DNA of 64,000 bases from Catenovulum maritimum (GTDB taxonomy: Bacteria; Pseudomonadota; Gammaproteobacteria; Enterobacterales; Alteromonadaceae). Both the position numbers and the translations under genes were made by a program. Under the pieces are notes generated by a model. The model searched no databases. It saw only the letters and a program-made list of their open reading frames with translations, and had not been told where the DNA came from. The stretch lies in contig NZ_KQ130482.1 in assembly GCF_001050375.1 (NCBI RefSeq), positions 326,954-390,953 of the forward strand, written 5' to 3'. The stretch's first letter is position 1; every line of letters begins with the position of its first letter. This document shows, piece after piece, positions 8,235 through 17,220 of the stretch.

Positions 8235-9670
8235 AATTACGACAATGGCAATCTGAATGTATCGAGTTAGCGTTAAAGCAGTATTTGGGTGGACATAGCC
8301 ACTTTTTAACTTTAGCTACACCAGGCGCAGGTAAAACGTTAATGGCTTCGGAGTTAGCTAATCAGCTGTTAAGAAAGGACTTGGTTGATTTAGTTATTTG
8401 CTTTTCACCTTCTTCCATTGTTTCTCAAGACTTTAGTGAAAGCTTACAGCTAAAAACGCAAGAGCGCTTTGATGGGTTGATAGGTGCTAAGGGAAGGACG
8501 TTAACTTATCAAAACCTTCAGTTTCTTAATGGCGACTTTTGGCGTTTATTTACACGGTACCGTGTATTTGTGATATTTGATGAGATTCACCATTGTGCGG
8601 GATCAAATGTTGATAATGCCAATATGTGGGGTGAACAGATAATACTGAATATTCAAGACAAGGCTAAATACACTTTAGCGTTAACAGGTACTCCTTGGCG
8701 CTCAGATGCCGCCCCTATTGTTCTTTCTAATTATAGTCACCCCATCAATAAAATATCCTGCGATTACGTTTATGGGCTTTCTGAGGCTATTACAGATGAT
8801 GTTTGCCGTGTACCACAGATTGTTGCGATAGATAATAACAATATTTCAGTGGTGAATGACAAGGAAACCAAAACATTTACTAGTTTTAAGTGTTTACTTT
8901 CACAATCGGTAATTCCTTATCAAGAAATTATCGAGGATGAAGCTGTTATTAAGTACGTAATATCTTCTGCGCATAAGAAACTTTCTAAAATTAGCCGAGT
9001 TAACCCTGATGCTGCAGGGTTAATTGTTGCCTCATCTGTTGAGCATGCAAGTCAGATATCTTCGTTGATGAAAACACGTTTTAACGAGGATAGTGTCGTA
9101 GTGACATATCGAGAAAGTGAGCCTACAGGTATTATTCAGCGCTTTAGGCATAGCCAAGCGAAATGGATTATTTCAGTTGGTATGATCAGTGAAGGAACTA
9201 ATATTCCTAGATTACAGGTTTGTTGCCACCTAACGAACATAAAGACTGAGATGCACTTTAGGCAGATTTTGGGGCGAATACTCAGAGTAACAGGCTCAAA
9301 GAACCAAGAAGCTATTCTGTATATGCCTGCGGAGCCTAAGCTATTGGAATATGCTTATCGTGTTAAGCAAGATGTTCCATTTGAGGCTGATGTGGTGAAG
9401 TTTGACAAGATGAAAGCTGAAGTTAAGGCCGGCTTAGAGAGAAGTGAAAAAACAGACGTCGGTTTCGACAAGAGGGAGCCTTTAAAGCCGAATGTTAAAC
9501 TTAGGGTTAATGGCTTTGAGAGTGAATTTAGCAATATAGATTTCGGTGAAAATAGTGTTGTTGCTGATGATCACTATTTAACAACTTCTTATGAAAAAAT
9601 GGTCAATATATTTGGTCGGTTTAAGCAAGAAACAATAGAGCTAGGGCTAAGTGGATTGAGACTTACGTAG
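8231..9670 (+). CDS. SF2 DEAD/DEAH-like helicase (DEIH box)
   Basis: A 479-residue superfamily 2 helicase/translocase. Visible motifs: Walker A TPGAGKT (30-36), motif II DEIH (117-120), motif III LTGTPWRSD, and motif VI QILGRILRV. This is the arrangement of the helicase domains of type I/III restriction subunits and related defence helicases, with no attached nuclease domain; the last 90 residues have no recognised fold. It overlaps the wHTH gene by 4 bases and both are divergent from an Xre repressor. A defence or element-maintenance role is inferred from context inside a Tn7-like element; the biochemistry is supported only to ATP-dependent nucleic-acid translocation. Confidence 0.8.
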   Translation: MKLRQWQSECIELALKQYLGGHSHFLTLATPGAGKTLMASELANQLLRKDLVDLVICFSPSSIVSQDFSESLQLKTQERFDGLIGAKGRTLTYQNLQFLNGDFWRLFTRYRVFVIFDEIHHCAGSNVDNANMWGEQIILNIQDKAKYTLALTGTPWRSDAAPIVLSNYSHPINKISCDYVYGLSEAITDDVCRVPQIVAIDNNNISVVNDKETKTFTSFKCLLSQSVIPYQEIIEDEAVIKYVISSAHKKLSKISRVNPDAAGLIVASSVEHASQISSLMKTRFNEDSVVVTYRESEPTGIIQRFRHSQAKWIISVGMISEGTNIPRLQVCCHLTNIKTEMHFRQILGRILRVTGSKNQEAILYMPAEPKLLEYAYRVKQDVPFEADVVKFDKMKAEVKAGLERSEKTDVGFDKREPLKPNVKLRVNGFESEFSNIDFGENSVVADDHYLTTSYEKMVNIFGRFKQETIELGLSGLRLT

Positions 9671-9699
9671 TTTAAAACCTGATTAATAGGAAATATACG

Positions 9700-9867
9700 A
9701 TGAAAAGGCGCTGTATAAAACTAAATAAACAAAAACTCACAAGAACGATACGAGATAGTAAAAGAAATGAACTTTGTCTGTCATTGTGGTTATCCTTAAG
9801 AAATCAACTCTCATTAAGCAAACAAAAAAAACGCTCACAGAAAAAATGGTTCTCAATTAGACTTTAA
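9700..9867 (+). CDS. Possible 55-residue basic peptide after the helicase gene
   Basis: ATG at 9700 behind AATAGGAAAT; 55 codons to TAA at 9865. The peptide is strongly basic (MKRRCIKLNKQKLTRTIRDS at its start) with no known domain. It lies 29 bases after the helicase stop, in the same direction. It may be real, or part of a decayed gene, because a different frame continues across its end (next entry). Confidence 0.3.
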   Translation: MKRRCIKLNKQKLTRTIRDSKRNELCLSLWLSLRNQLSLSKQKKRSQKKWFSIRL

Positions 9868-10018
9868 GAACGCAGAATTCGATAGCTCACTAAAATGGTT
9901 GATGGTAACAGAGCTAGTTCCTGGTATAAGTTTTAAAGACTGCTCTGTTAGAATATTTCAATCTCCCAGCGAACTGCCCACTGAATTTCAGAAAGAGTTT
10001 TCGCATTATTGGAAATAA
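9860..10018 (+). pseudogene. Coding remnant of unknown origin
   Basis: From about 9860 a frame without a start reads FKNAEFDSSLKWLMVTELV ... PTEFQKEFSHYWK and stops at 10016-10018. The composition looks like genuine protein, but there is no ribosome binding site and no recognisable family, so it is probably the tail of a decayed gene, possibly continuous with the preceding basic frame through a frameshift. Confidence 0.3.
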
Positions 10019-10418
10019 AAGTTCCCCACTAAGTTTGATATCAAGCAAAGGGGATTTGAGGCTTAATTTTTGTACTCCTTTCATTCACTAAAATGGTACC
10101 CATAAGTTAACTGAATATTTATATCCACCTTTCTACCTTGGAAAATAACATGGATGGAAAATCACATTAAATTTGCCAGTCATTATCATTCAACACAGCC
10201 ACCAAATGACATTTACGGTCACCACTGAATTGCATTAAGTTTGCCGCTGACAAATTAAGTTCACTGTGGCACAAAGCCTATATTTCTGCTTTGAGCGAGG
10301 TGCGGGCAGTCGCTCTAAATCATTTCTGGACAAAAACGAGTTAGGACTGATGCTCTAAAGCGTTTCTGCCAGGTTAGGAAAAGTATGTTGATTCCTTGAT
10401 TGTTTGTTTGTTATATTT
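10019..10418. other. Intergenic stretch with short repeats
   Basis: No supported gene. It contains two related boxes, CATTAAATTTGCC (10166-10178) and GCATTAAGTTTGCCGC (10234-10249), and a hairpin-plus-tail repeat (10293-10330) with a relative at 18267. The remainder is AT-rich and precedes, head to tail, the end of the minus-strand OLD-like gene. Confidence 0.4.
10293..10330 (+). repeat. Dispersed hairpin repeat, copy 1
   Basis: A GAGCGA...TCGCTC stem (10293-10315) flows into CTCTAAATCATTTCTG, then CAAAAACGAGTTAG. A second copy with the same plan lies at 18267-18311, and a partial third (GCTCTAAAGCGTTTCTGCCA) at about 10352-10371. Such hairpin repeats are often intergenic miniature elements; this assignment is inferred from the two copies only. 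Confidence 0.45.
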
Positions 10419-12143
10419 TTATTTTACACCTTTACTTTTAGACAATATGTCATGTAACAAAGAAACTATTTCTAAATAATCTGAGCACTGAGTCCTTTGT
10501 GAAAGAAAGTACCCAATAAACAAGTCATACAACGAACCAACAGGGATAGAGGTTTGCTCAGATAATTCTTTGAATTTATCTTTACTATTATTGATTTCAT
10601 CAACCTTACTTACGTCTACAAACGAAAAAGCACTTAAAACGTAAGAACGATCATAAATAATATCTTCTGGAATTTTTCTGGGTAAAAATAGAACATTTGA
10701 TTTATAGTAATTAATATACTTTTTATAAAATTCTAATTTTTGTTTTGTATTTGAAACTTTTTTACTACCATCTACATGGAAAGGAAATTTATCAATATTT
10801 ATATCTGTTATTAATTTTATCTGGCCTTCAAGATATGATTCATTTTTTTCTTTTTCTGGAACTGATGACAAGTTTACGACTGAAGATTTAAACATATCTC
10901 CATCAAAAACAATAAATCTATTAGCATCACCAACTTTAGAAAATGCTGTAATTAAAGACGTTTTAATGCTAGATGCACCTCCAGAGAAAAAATCAATATC
11001 CAACTGATTATTTATTTTTTCATTTTGTGCTACTCTCTCTAAAATTTTCTTTGCCAGATCATCTTCAACAATAACGTTCACACGTTCAAAATCTATTTCT
11101 AAGTTCTCTAAAGCATTAAGATATGTCGCACCTTGCTCAATAAACGTTTTACCAGCTTGGTCAGTAACAAAATTTTTAACACATACACTCGGTATATGTT
11201 CTATAAATGCCTGAGAATGTGTAGAGATGATAATTTGAATTTTTTTCTTAATTATTAAATCAAGGAAATAAGACAGCAATCTTTTTTGAGCACCTACATG
11301 TAAAGACAACTCAGGTTCATCTAGTAATAAAATAGTTCCAGATTGAATAGATGATAACTTATTTACAATATTTGCAACTATAAACTCACCACTGCCAGAG
11401 TTTGCTTCAGAATATACCTCACCTGAATTGAATATTATACTTGTTCCCCAAGTCCCACTAAAAAACCGATGCTCAATTATTTTTATTTCACCATAGTTTT
11501 TACCTAAAATCTCATTTATAACATTAACATTTTCTCTACTTATTTCTTTCAGTTTAGCTTTTTTACCATTATTATTCTTGGTGCTAATTGATTGTTGAAC
11601 TTTCTTAGTAACCTTTTTTGCATACTCTACTTTTGATTTTAGATCCAACTTTGATGTTTGGTTATCAAAAAATGTGTTCTTTTCAAATGAGCCGATTAGA
11701 GATTTGAATTGTATATACACAATTTTAGTGAATGTTTTAACATTAGTGTTGTTTGATAAATAATTTTTTATTTCTTTATTTGTAGAAACAACTTCATCCG
11801 ATTTAAAAGGAACCCAACTAAAGTGTTGCGTATTAATTTCTTTATATGAAACACCATCTAGCTTATAGCCAAACTCTGACGATCCTTGACCTTTAAATTT
11901 ATCCCACTCAGTCTCAAAAAAGTAGTCATTTGGAGTTCGCTCTTTAGCCATAGACATGATCAGCTTAAGTAAGGTCGATTTTCCAGAACCATTTTTTCCG
12001 ACCAAAATAGCTAACGGATGATCAAAACTTACATTTGAATTTTCACCAAACTGCCTAAAGTTATTGATCTTAAAATATTCAAGCTGATTTTTTATGATTC
12101 CTTTTGAATATAGTTCATCAATTGTTTTTATCTTTGATAACAT
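10419..12143 (-). CDS. OLD-like AAA ATPase with TOPRIM-type C terminus
   Basis: A 574-residue protein with an ABC/SMC-type ATPase: Walker A GKNGSGKS (49-56), signature SGSGE (249-253), Walker B LLLDEPE (272-278), and H-loop STHS (307-310). The C-terminal part carries VNVIVEDDLAKKIL (E360) and FIVFDGD (D414, D416), the acidic pattern of a TOPRIM nuclease domain as in OLD-family proteins. OLD nucleases occur alone (class 1) or with a UvrD-like GajB helicase (class 2, Gabija); no GajB is adjacent here, so a class-1-type solo defence nuclease is the best guess. Retron-Septu-type ATPases are an alternative. Transcription comes from the 12144-12427 gap. Confidence 0.7.
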   Translation of the reverse strand: MLSKIKTIDELYSKGIIKNQLEYFKINNFRQFGENSNVSFDHPLAILVGKNGSGKSTLLKLIMSMAKERTPNDYFFETEWDKFKGQGSSEFGYKLDGVSYKEINTQHFSWVPFKSDEVVSTNKEIKNYLSNNTNVKTFTKIVYIQFKSLIGSFEKNTFFDNQTSKLDLKSKVEYAKKVTKKVQQSISTKNNNGKKAKLKEISRENVNVINEILGKNYGEIKIIEHRFFSGTWGTSIIFNSGEVYSEANSGSGEFIVANIVNKLSSIQSGTILLLDEPELSLHVGAQKRLLSYFLDLIIKKKIQIIISTHSQAFIEHIPSVCVKNFVTDQAGKTFIEQGATYLNALENLEIDFERVNVIVEDDLAKKILERVAQNEKINNQLDIDFFSGGASSIKTSLITAFSKVGDANRFIVFDGDMFKSSVVNLSSVPEKEKNESYLEGQIKLITDINIDKFPFHVDGSKKVSNTKQKLEFYKKYINYYKSNVLFLPRKIPEDIIYDRSYVLSAFSFVDVSKVDEINNSKDKFKELSEQTSIPVGSLYDLFIGYFLSQRTQCSDYLEIVSLLHDILSKSKGVK

Positions 12144-12220
12144 CTGAACTCCAATTAAAAATATAACAGTGTCTTTTTAGAAGACATTATCTATATGATA
12201 TTTTTATCAAATATATACAC

Positions 12221-12243
12221 CATAGCAGTAACATACTGCTATG
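12221..12243. promoter_or_regulatory. Perfect palindrome upstream of the OLD-like gene
   Basis: CATAGCAGTA / TACTGCTATG, 10 pairs with a 3-base centre, 78 bases before the start of the minus-strand ATPase gene. It could be an operator or a terminator of the upstream recombinase gene on the same strand. There is no T-run, so an operator is slightly favoured. The rest of the 12144-12427 gap holds nothing recognisable. Confidence 0.4.
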
Positions 12244-12427
12244 ACTATCTTTATAATCCTAGCACTCACAAATTGCAGAACATGTCTGTATAGTCTTGAA
12301 TGCTCAACTAGACTCATAGTCTGCCATTAGGAAAAGTAGGTCAAGAACTGACTTAGGAACGTATTCAGGAATTGAATGCCGAATGATCTTGGGGCAAAGG
12401 TAGCTTGAGTTTGCTGCCTATGTTAAG

Positions 12428-13025
12428 TCAACAATCTATTTCTCTGGATATCTTAATTGCATCTTCAATTTCAATTCCGAGGTATCTTATTGTGTTATCA
12501 ATTTTTGTATGGCCAAGTAACAACTGGATGGCTCTAATATTTTTGGTTCGAGCATAAACCAAAGTCGCTTTCGTTCTTCTCATTGAATGAGTTCCGTATA
12601 GGCCAGAATCGAGACCCAACTGCATCTGCCCAGCATCTAATGATAGACCTATAATATGAATAGCTTATTGGTTGATTGGCTCGGCGCAAACTCGGAAATA
12701 AATAATCGCTAGATTGTAATGCGACTCCTTGAGTCCAACGGCTTATACTCTGTTGCGTTCGCGGTGTTATTTCAAATTGAACTTCCATTCCTGTTTTTTT
12801 CTGCGTTAATTGAACCCTTTCAAATACTTGATCGTGAGTAGCGACATCTCGAACTTTTAAATACAGTAAATCACATGATCTTAGTTTGCAATCTATAGCC
12901 AAATTAAGTAAGGCTAATTGCATCAAGTTGTTTTGAATTTCAATTCGAGTGCGGATACGCCAAATCTCTTCAAGTTTGAAAGGACGTTTCACGCCTGTAG
13001 CATTGTGGTTTAGTTCTGGTTTCAT
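12428..13025 (-). pseudogene. Frameshifted small tyrosine recombinase
   Basis: Two overlapping frames together make one phage-integrase-type protein of about 198 residues. The first (from ATG 13023-13025 behind AGGAGG) carries the first catalytic arginine in CKLRSCDLL; the second carries HSMRRTKA (HxxR) and LLGHTKIDNTIRYLG (histidine and nucleophile tyrosine). All catalytic residues are present, but the frame changes at the CCC run 12615-12617: one extra base breaks AVG/LDSGLYGTH. It resembles the short integrases that lack a core-binding domain and are found in many Tn7-like and integrating elements. Either a recent pseudogene or a sequencing error in a homopolymer. Confidence 0.75.
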
Positions 13026-13261
13026 AGTAACCTCCTGTTTAAAGTCACTATGAGGATAGCGGATGTATTGCTGATTAGGGTTTGGACAAAAGTGTTTTAG
13101 AACCAGTATTAAAAATTATCCAAACGATGGTCGCTAATTACTTTAAACAAATACCTAACTAAATTTGTTCCTTGAACTACATGCGATTTAATTCCCATTC
13201 TTGTCGAAAAAATGCATTATTGAAGCAATAAAATATAAAAACCTATGTGTAAGGATATCTA

Positions 13262-16200
13262 GTGACTATAGCAAATCAAATAAGAAGCAAGTTACTTGAG
13301 TTGGAAGGAGGTGTTTTTCAAAGATTATGTGACGACTGGCTGCATCGTAAAGGTTATGAAAACATCAACTCTATAGGGATGATGAATACAACAGATAGAG
13401 TAACTAAAGGTACTCCTGACTGTTTATTTATTCAGCCTGATGGGTATTACGTTTTTTCAGAATACACAGTCCAACAAAATCGCCTTGCTGCAAAGCTTGA
13501 AGATGACATTAACAAGTGTTTCGACGAACAAAAAACAGGTATTAAAAGTGAGCAAATAAGCGAAATTATAATTTGCTATTTAGGAAATTTAACAACCAAA
13601 GAAATCAACCATTTAAAAAGTTTATGTCAGAAAAGACACGTAAGAGTTTGCTTAAATGGGCTCGATTCAATATCTTTAAGCATCCAAAATTGCTACCCCG
13701 TTTTATCAGAACAATATTTAGGATTAGCGCTTGATACAGGGCAACTGCTTTCCATAAATGACTTCGTCACTAGGTATGGAAAAAACAATCTCACAACGCC
13801 TATAGACAATAAGATACTGTTCCAAAGTGATGCTATTGACAAAGGTTTAGAACAGTTACGTCATTGGAGATTACTACTCGTTTCAGGGGCAGCAGGAGTT
13901 GGTAAAACACTATTTTCTGTCAATCTTGCATCGGCAATGCAAAAAAATAACCCAGCTTTAAAAGTGTATTGCTTATTTGACAAAGGTGCCGATTTAATAA
14001 GAGATATTACTGCACATTTTAGTGAACCCGGTGACTACTTAATATTTGTCGATGATGCTAACCGTTTGGATAGCCGGCTTGACTACATATTGCATTATTT
14101 AAACGAGAATGATGAAAACAGAACATTTCGTATTGTTGCAACAGTTAGAGATTACGCTCGTCACTCAGTAATTACCCAAGCCAGTAAATTCACCGAGGTT
14201 CAAGAACAAACAATTCAACCTTTGACAGATGAACAAATCAAAGAATTAGTAGTTGAGTTATTCGACATTAAAAACAGCGAGTATCAACAAAGAATTCAAG
14301 AAATATCAGGTGGGAACTCTAGATTGGCAATGATGGCTGCTAAAGTTGCTGTTGAGACGAATCAAATTCAATCTATACAGAATGTTGCATCACTATACGA
14401 CGATTATTTTAGTCAAAATGAAAACATCAGAGAAGTAGTTGAAGATGACAAACTAATGACTGCTGCTTGTGCAATTTCATTCTTTAGAAAGATAGACAAG
14501 TTAAATGAGTCGCATATGGAGTGGCTGCAAAATTCATTTGGAATTTCACCAGAAGAATTTTGGGGGTATGTAGAAATTCTTCATAAAAAAGAACTAGTAG
14601 ACTTGTATGAATATGAAGTAGTTAAAATTTCAGACCAAGTGCTATCTACCTACTTTTTTTACTTAGCTGTATTCGAGAGAAAAGTCATATCATTTTCGTT
14701 GATAGTCCATCATTTTTATCCAGGTTTTAACAGAACCATAGTTGATGCCTTAAACCCTGTTATTAGCGCTTTTGATCACAAGAAAATAGTCACTGAAATT
14801 AGATCGGAAATCGAAGGGATATTTAAAGAAATATCAAACTCTGGTGATTTAAAAAGTTCAATTGAGTTTTTAAATTCATTTTGGTTTGCCCTCCCGACAG
14901 AGACCTTAATTTTTGCCAATACACTGATATCTGAGATGCCAATAGTTGTTGAGTCTTGGGAAGATGAAGCCTTTGAAGAGGCTAAAACAGATGAAAACGA
15001 ATACTCTGTAGTGTCCTTACTAAGCAGTTTCAGGAATTATGGTGTTGATGAGTTTAAAATGTCTTTTGATTTGCTATTGCAATACCTTTCAAAAAGCAAA
15101 GAATCTCTTGGTTTTGTAATCAAAACACTTACAGATAGATATAACTTTAAGCCTGATGATATGCTCTATGGGTACTATGTTCAGGCTCATGTTGTTGATA
15201 CGTTAGTTGAACGAATTGAAAATGGTGCTAATCATCTATTTTCAAGGATATTTATTGTGTTAGCCAAGTCTTTTTTACAGGTAGAGCACACCGAACATAA
15301 GTGGGGACGCGGTGACACAATAACTATGATTACATATAGACTGGCCCCCGACGAATATCTAACTCCAATTAGGCAGAAGATATTTAAAAACTTAGCAATA
15401 CTGATGTGTTTACCCGACTATGAACAATTAATTCAGGATATTTTTCAAGAATTAATAAGTCGACTAAGGTTTGAAGGGAAGGAAATGGCAGAAGCAGACT
15501 TGCCATTTATTACTGAGTTCTTTATTTCCAATTTAGACCCCAAAAACACGTCACATTGCCTGATCATGCAAGACGTTTGTGAGCATTTAGATGCTCTTGA
15601 GATTAAGTACCCTTCCAAATGGCAGTCTGAGTTCAATAATTCAACCATTGAGTTGTCGAATTTGCTTCTACAAGACAGGCATGAAATGCGTAAGCTAGAT
15701 ATGGGTTACGAAGAATATAAACAGTATCGACACCAATGTTTTGTTGATTACTTTTCAGATATAACAGTTGAAAAATTTATTGAATTTATGAGTCAGTGCG
15801 TTTCCTTACAGAACTCACTTTCTGGCAGGGAACGGGATTATTCACTCAACGTTGGCATTGAAATGAGTTTAAAAGCAATAGCCGAAAACCATCATGACCA
15901 AATCAATGAGATTGTATCTACATATATTGACTACGACGATACATTCAATATACACCCTGGCTCATTAATATTTAACCTATTCAAAACGTTAAGCAGTTCT
16001 GAAGTATGGGAATTAATAAACTGCAAGTCATACCGTTGGAAGAAATATTGGCGTTCATTTTATTTTTCAATGTTACCACAAGATGACATTAATGAAGATG
16101 AAACGCATTCGCTACTAATTCATCTAAACGATACACCTAGCAATGAACTTCCAACTTGGCTTGATTATTTATCTAAGTACCAATCTATAGATAAAGAAAT

Positions 16201-17035
16201 TTATTTAAAAGTTGTACGTTTGTTAGTTGAAAAATCAAACGTAGACAACAATTACGCCTTCTCATTACGCCAGTTATTTAATAAAGATTGCGAGTTATTT
16301 GGCAAATGGTTTGAAGTTTTTAAATCAGATCCCCAACTTGTGTTTTCTGCGTATTTAGCAGCATTCAAAAATGAGAGATATTGTGACTATAATGGTGAAG
16401 CTTTGGCTTTACTTACCGAAGAAGATCCAAGTTTCATGAATAAAATAGTTGACTATATTTATGAAAATGAACGCTACCCTGATAAGCACACAAGCATGCC
16501 TGAGTTAACTTTTTTATGGGAAAGAGATAATTACTTAGATGCAGTGGAGCGATATGGTAAATATGTATACATCAAAGAGCAAGACTCTTACAGCTTTGGG
16601 AGTAATATATTTACTAAATTATTTTCAAAGGAAAAAGGAAGAGCCGAGCCTGACGAATTAATGGTCAAAAAGCAGGATTTTATAAAACATACAGTTCGAA
16701 ATAACATTGACGATATTGGTTATATTTGTTTTATATTCAAAGCAGCAAATTTTATGGGACAGAGCTTTAGGCGTGAGTTGTTAGGTATCTTCCTACAACA
16801 CAATAAAAAAATTGATGACTTTAAAAAGCTTGAGTATGAGCCAACGAGCAGAAGCTGGTCAGGAAGCCTAGTCCCCACATTGGAAAAAGAAAAGAATTAC
16901 CTTATCACGCTATTACCTTTGTTAAATTCTGTTGATTTATTAGAACATCGTTCAAATATCGAAAAACGCATAGAGTATAAATTAAAGTATATTGAGTCTG
17001 AGAAGAAACGTGATTTCTTGGAAAGTCGGCAATAA
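13262..17035 (+). CDS. Large nuclease-STAND-like NTPase, candidate defence protein
   Basis: A 1257-residue protein starting at GTG. Residues 1-150 resemble a PD-(D/E)xK nuclease-type domain of restriction enzymes: KGTPDCLFIQPDGYYVFSEY gives D53 and E67, although the position usually held by lysine is threonine (T69). Then comes a P-loop NTPase: SGAAGVGKT (208-216), Walker B YLIFVDD (259-265), and an arginine-rich sensor region (IVATVRDYARH). The remaining 800 or so residues are helical and repeat-like without an obvious known domain. Effector, STAND-type NTPase and long C-terminal sensor is the architecture of Avs-type anti-phage proteins. Membership in a named Avs type cannot be claimed by eye. 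The gene stands alone within transposon cargo. Confidence 0.7.
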   Translation: MTIANQIRSKLLELEGGVFQRLCDDWLHRKGYENINSIGMMNTTDRVTKGTPDCLFIQPDGYYVFSEYTVQQNRLAAKLEDDINKCFDEQKTGIKSEQISEIIICYLGNLTTKEINHLKSLCQKRHVRVCLNGLDSISLSIQNCYPVLSEQYLGLALDTGQLLSINDFVTRYGKNNLTTPIDNKILFQSDAIDKGLEQLRHWRLLLVSGAAGVGKTLFSVNLASAMQKNNPALKVYCLFDKGADLIRDITAHFSEPGDYLIFVDDANRLDSRLDYILHYLNENDENRTFRIVATVRDYARHSVITQASKFTEVQEQTIQPLTDEQIKELVVELFDIKNSEYQQRIQEISGGNSRLAMMAAKVAVETNQIQSIQNVASLYDDYFSQNENIREVVEDDKLMTAACAISFFRKIDKLNESHMEWLQNSFGISPEEFWGYVEILHKKELVDLYEYEVVKISDQVLSTYFFYLAVFERKVISFSLIVHHFYPGFNRTIVDALNPVISAFDHKKIVTEIRSEIEGIFKEISNSGDLKSSIEFLNSFWFALPTETLIFANTLISEMPIVVESWEDEAFEEAKTDENEYSVVSLLSSFRNYGVDEFKMSFDLLLQYLSKSKESLGFVIKTLTDRYNFKPDDMLYGYYVQAHVVDTLVERIENGANHLFSRIFIVLAKSFLQVEHTEHKWGRGDTITMITYRLAPDEYLTPIRQKIFKNLAILMCLPDYEQLIQDIFQELISRLRFEGKEMAEADLPFITEFFISNLDPKNTSHCLIMQDVCEHLDALEIKYPSKWQSEFNNSTIELSNLLLQDRHEMRKLDMGYEEYKQYRHQCFVDYFSDITVEKFIEFMSQCVSLQNSLSGRERDYSLNVGIEMSLKAIAENHHDQINEIVSTYIDYDDTFNIHPGSLIFNLFKTLSSSEVWELINCKSYRWKKYWRSFYFSMLPQDDINEDETHSLLIHLNDTPSNELPTWLDYLSKYQSIDKEIYLKVVRLLVEKSNVDNNYAFSLRQLFNKDCELFGKWFEVFKSDPQLVFSAYLAAFKNERYCDYNGEALALLTEEDPSFMNKIVDYIYENERYPDKHTSMPELTFLWERDNYLDAVERYGKYVYIKEQDSYSFGSNIFTKLFSKEKGRAEPDELMVKKQDFIKHTVRNNIDDIGYICFIFKAANFMGQSFRRELLGIFLQHNKKIDDFKKLEYEPTSRSWSGSLVPTLEKEKNYLITLLPLLNSVDLLEHRSNIEKRIEYKLKYIESEKKRDFLESRQ

Positions 17036-17220
17036 TCCAACGTATACCATTGTGTAAGCCGAACTCTGCTTTAGGACTTGTTTGAATAGTCGTATACCAA
17101 AATGCAATATGAGTTTTTGAGTAACTCGTTTTGGCAAATGCCTCAAAAGAGCGATTAACGGAAGTTCAGCTTTTGCCTAATAATGGTAAAATGATGCTAA
17201 TTGAATAAGAGAATCTGCTT

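Noticed and set aside
10258-10371. GTTCACTG start and spaced TTTCTG boxes looked like degenerate type I-F CRISPR repeats.
   Set aside because: The units are not the same length, there is no regular repeat-spacer spacing, and the palindromic CTGCC...GGCAG core of I-F repeats is missing. I treat it as a dispersed hairpin repeat.
10386-10410. TGTTGATTCC, a possible left end of the Tn7-like element.
   Set aside because: Only the first seven bases match the right end; no ACAACCATAA-type boxes follow and no AAATA precedes it. An end here would also leave the obvious copper cargo outside.
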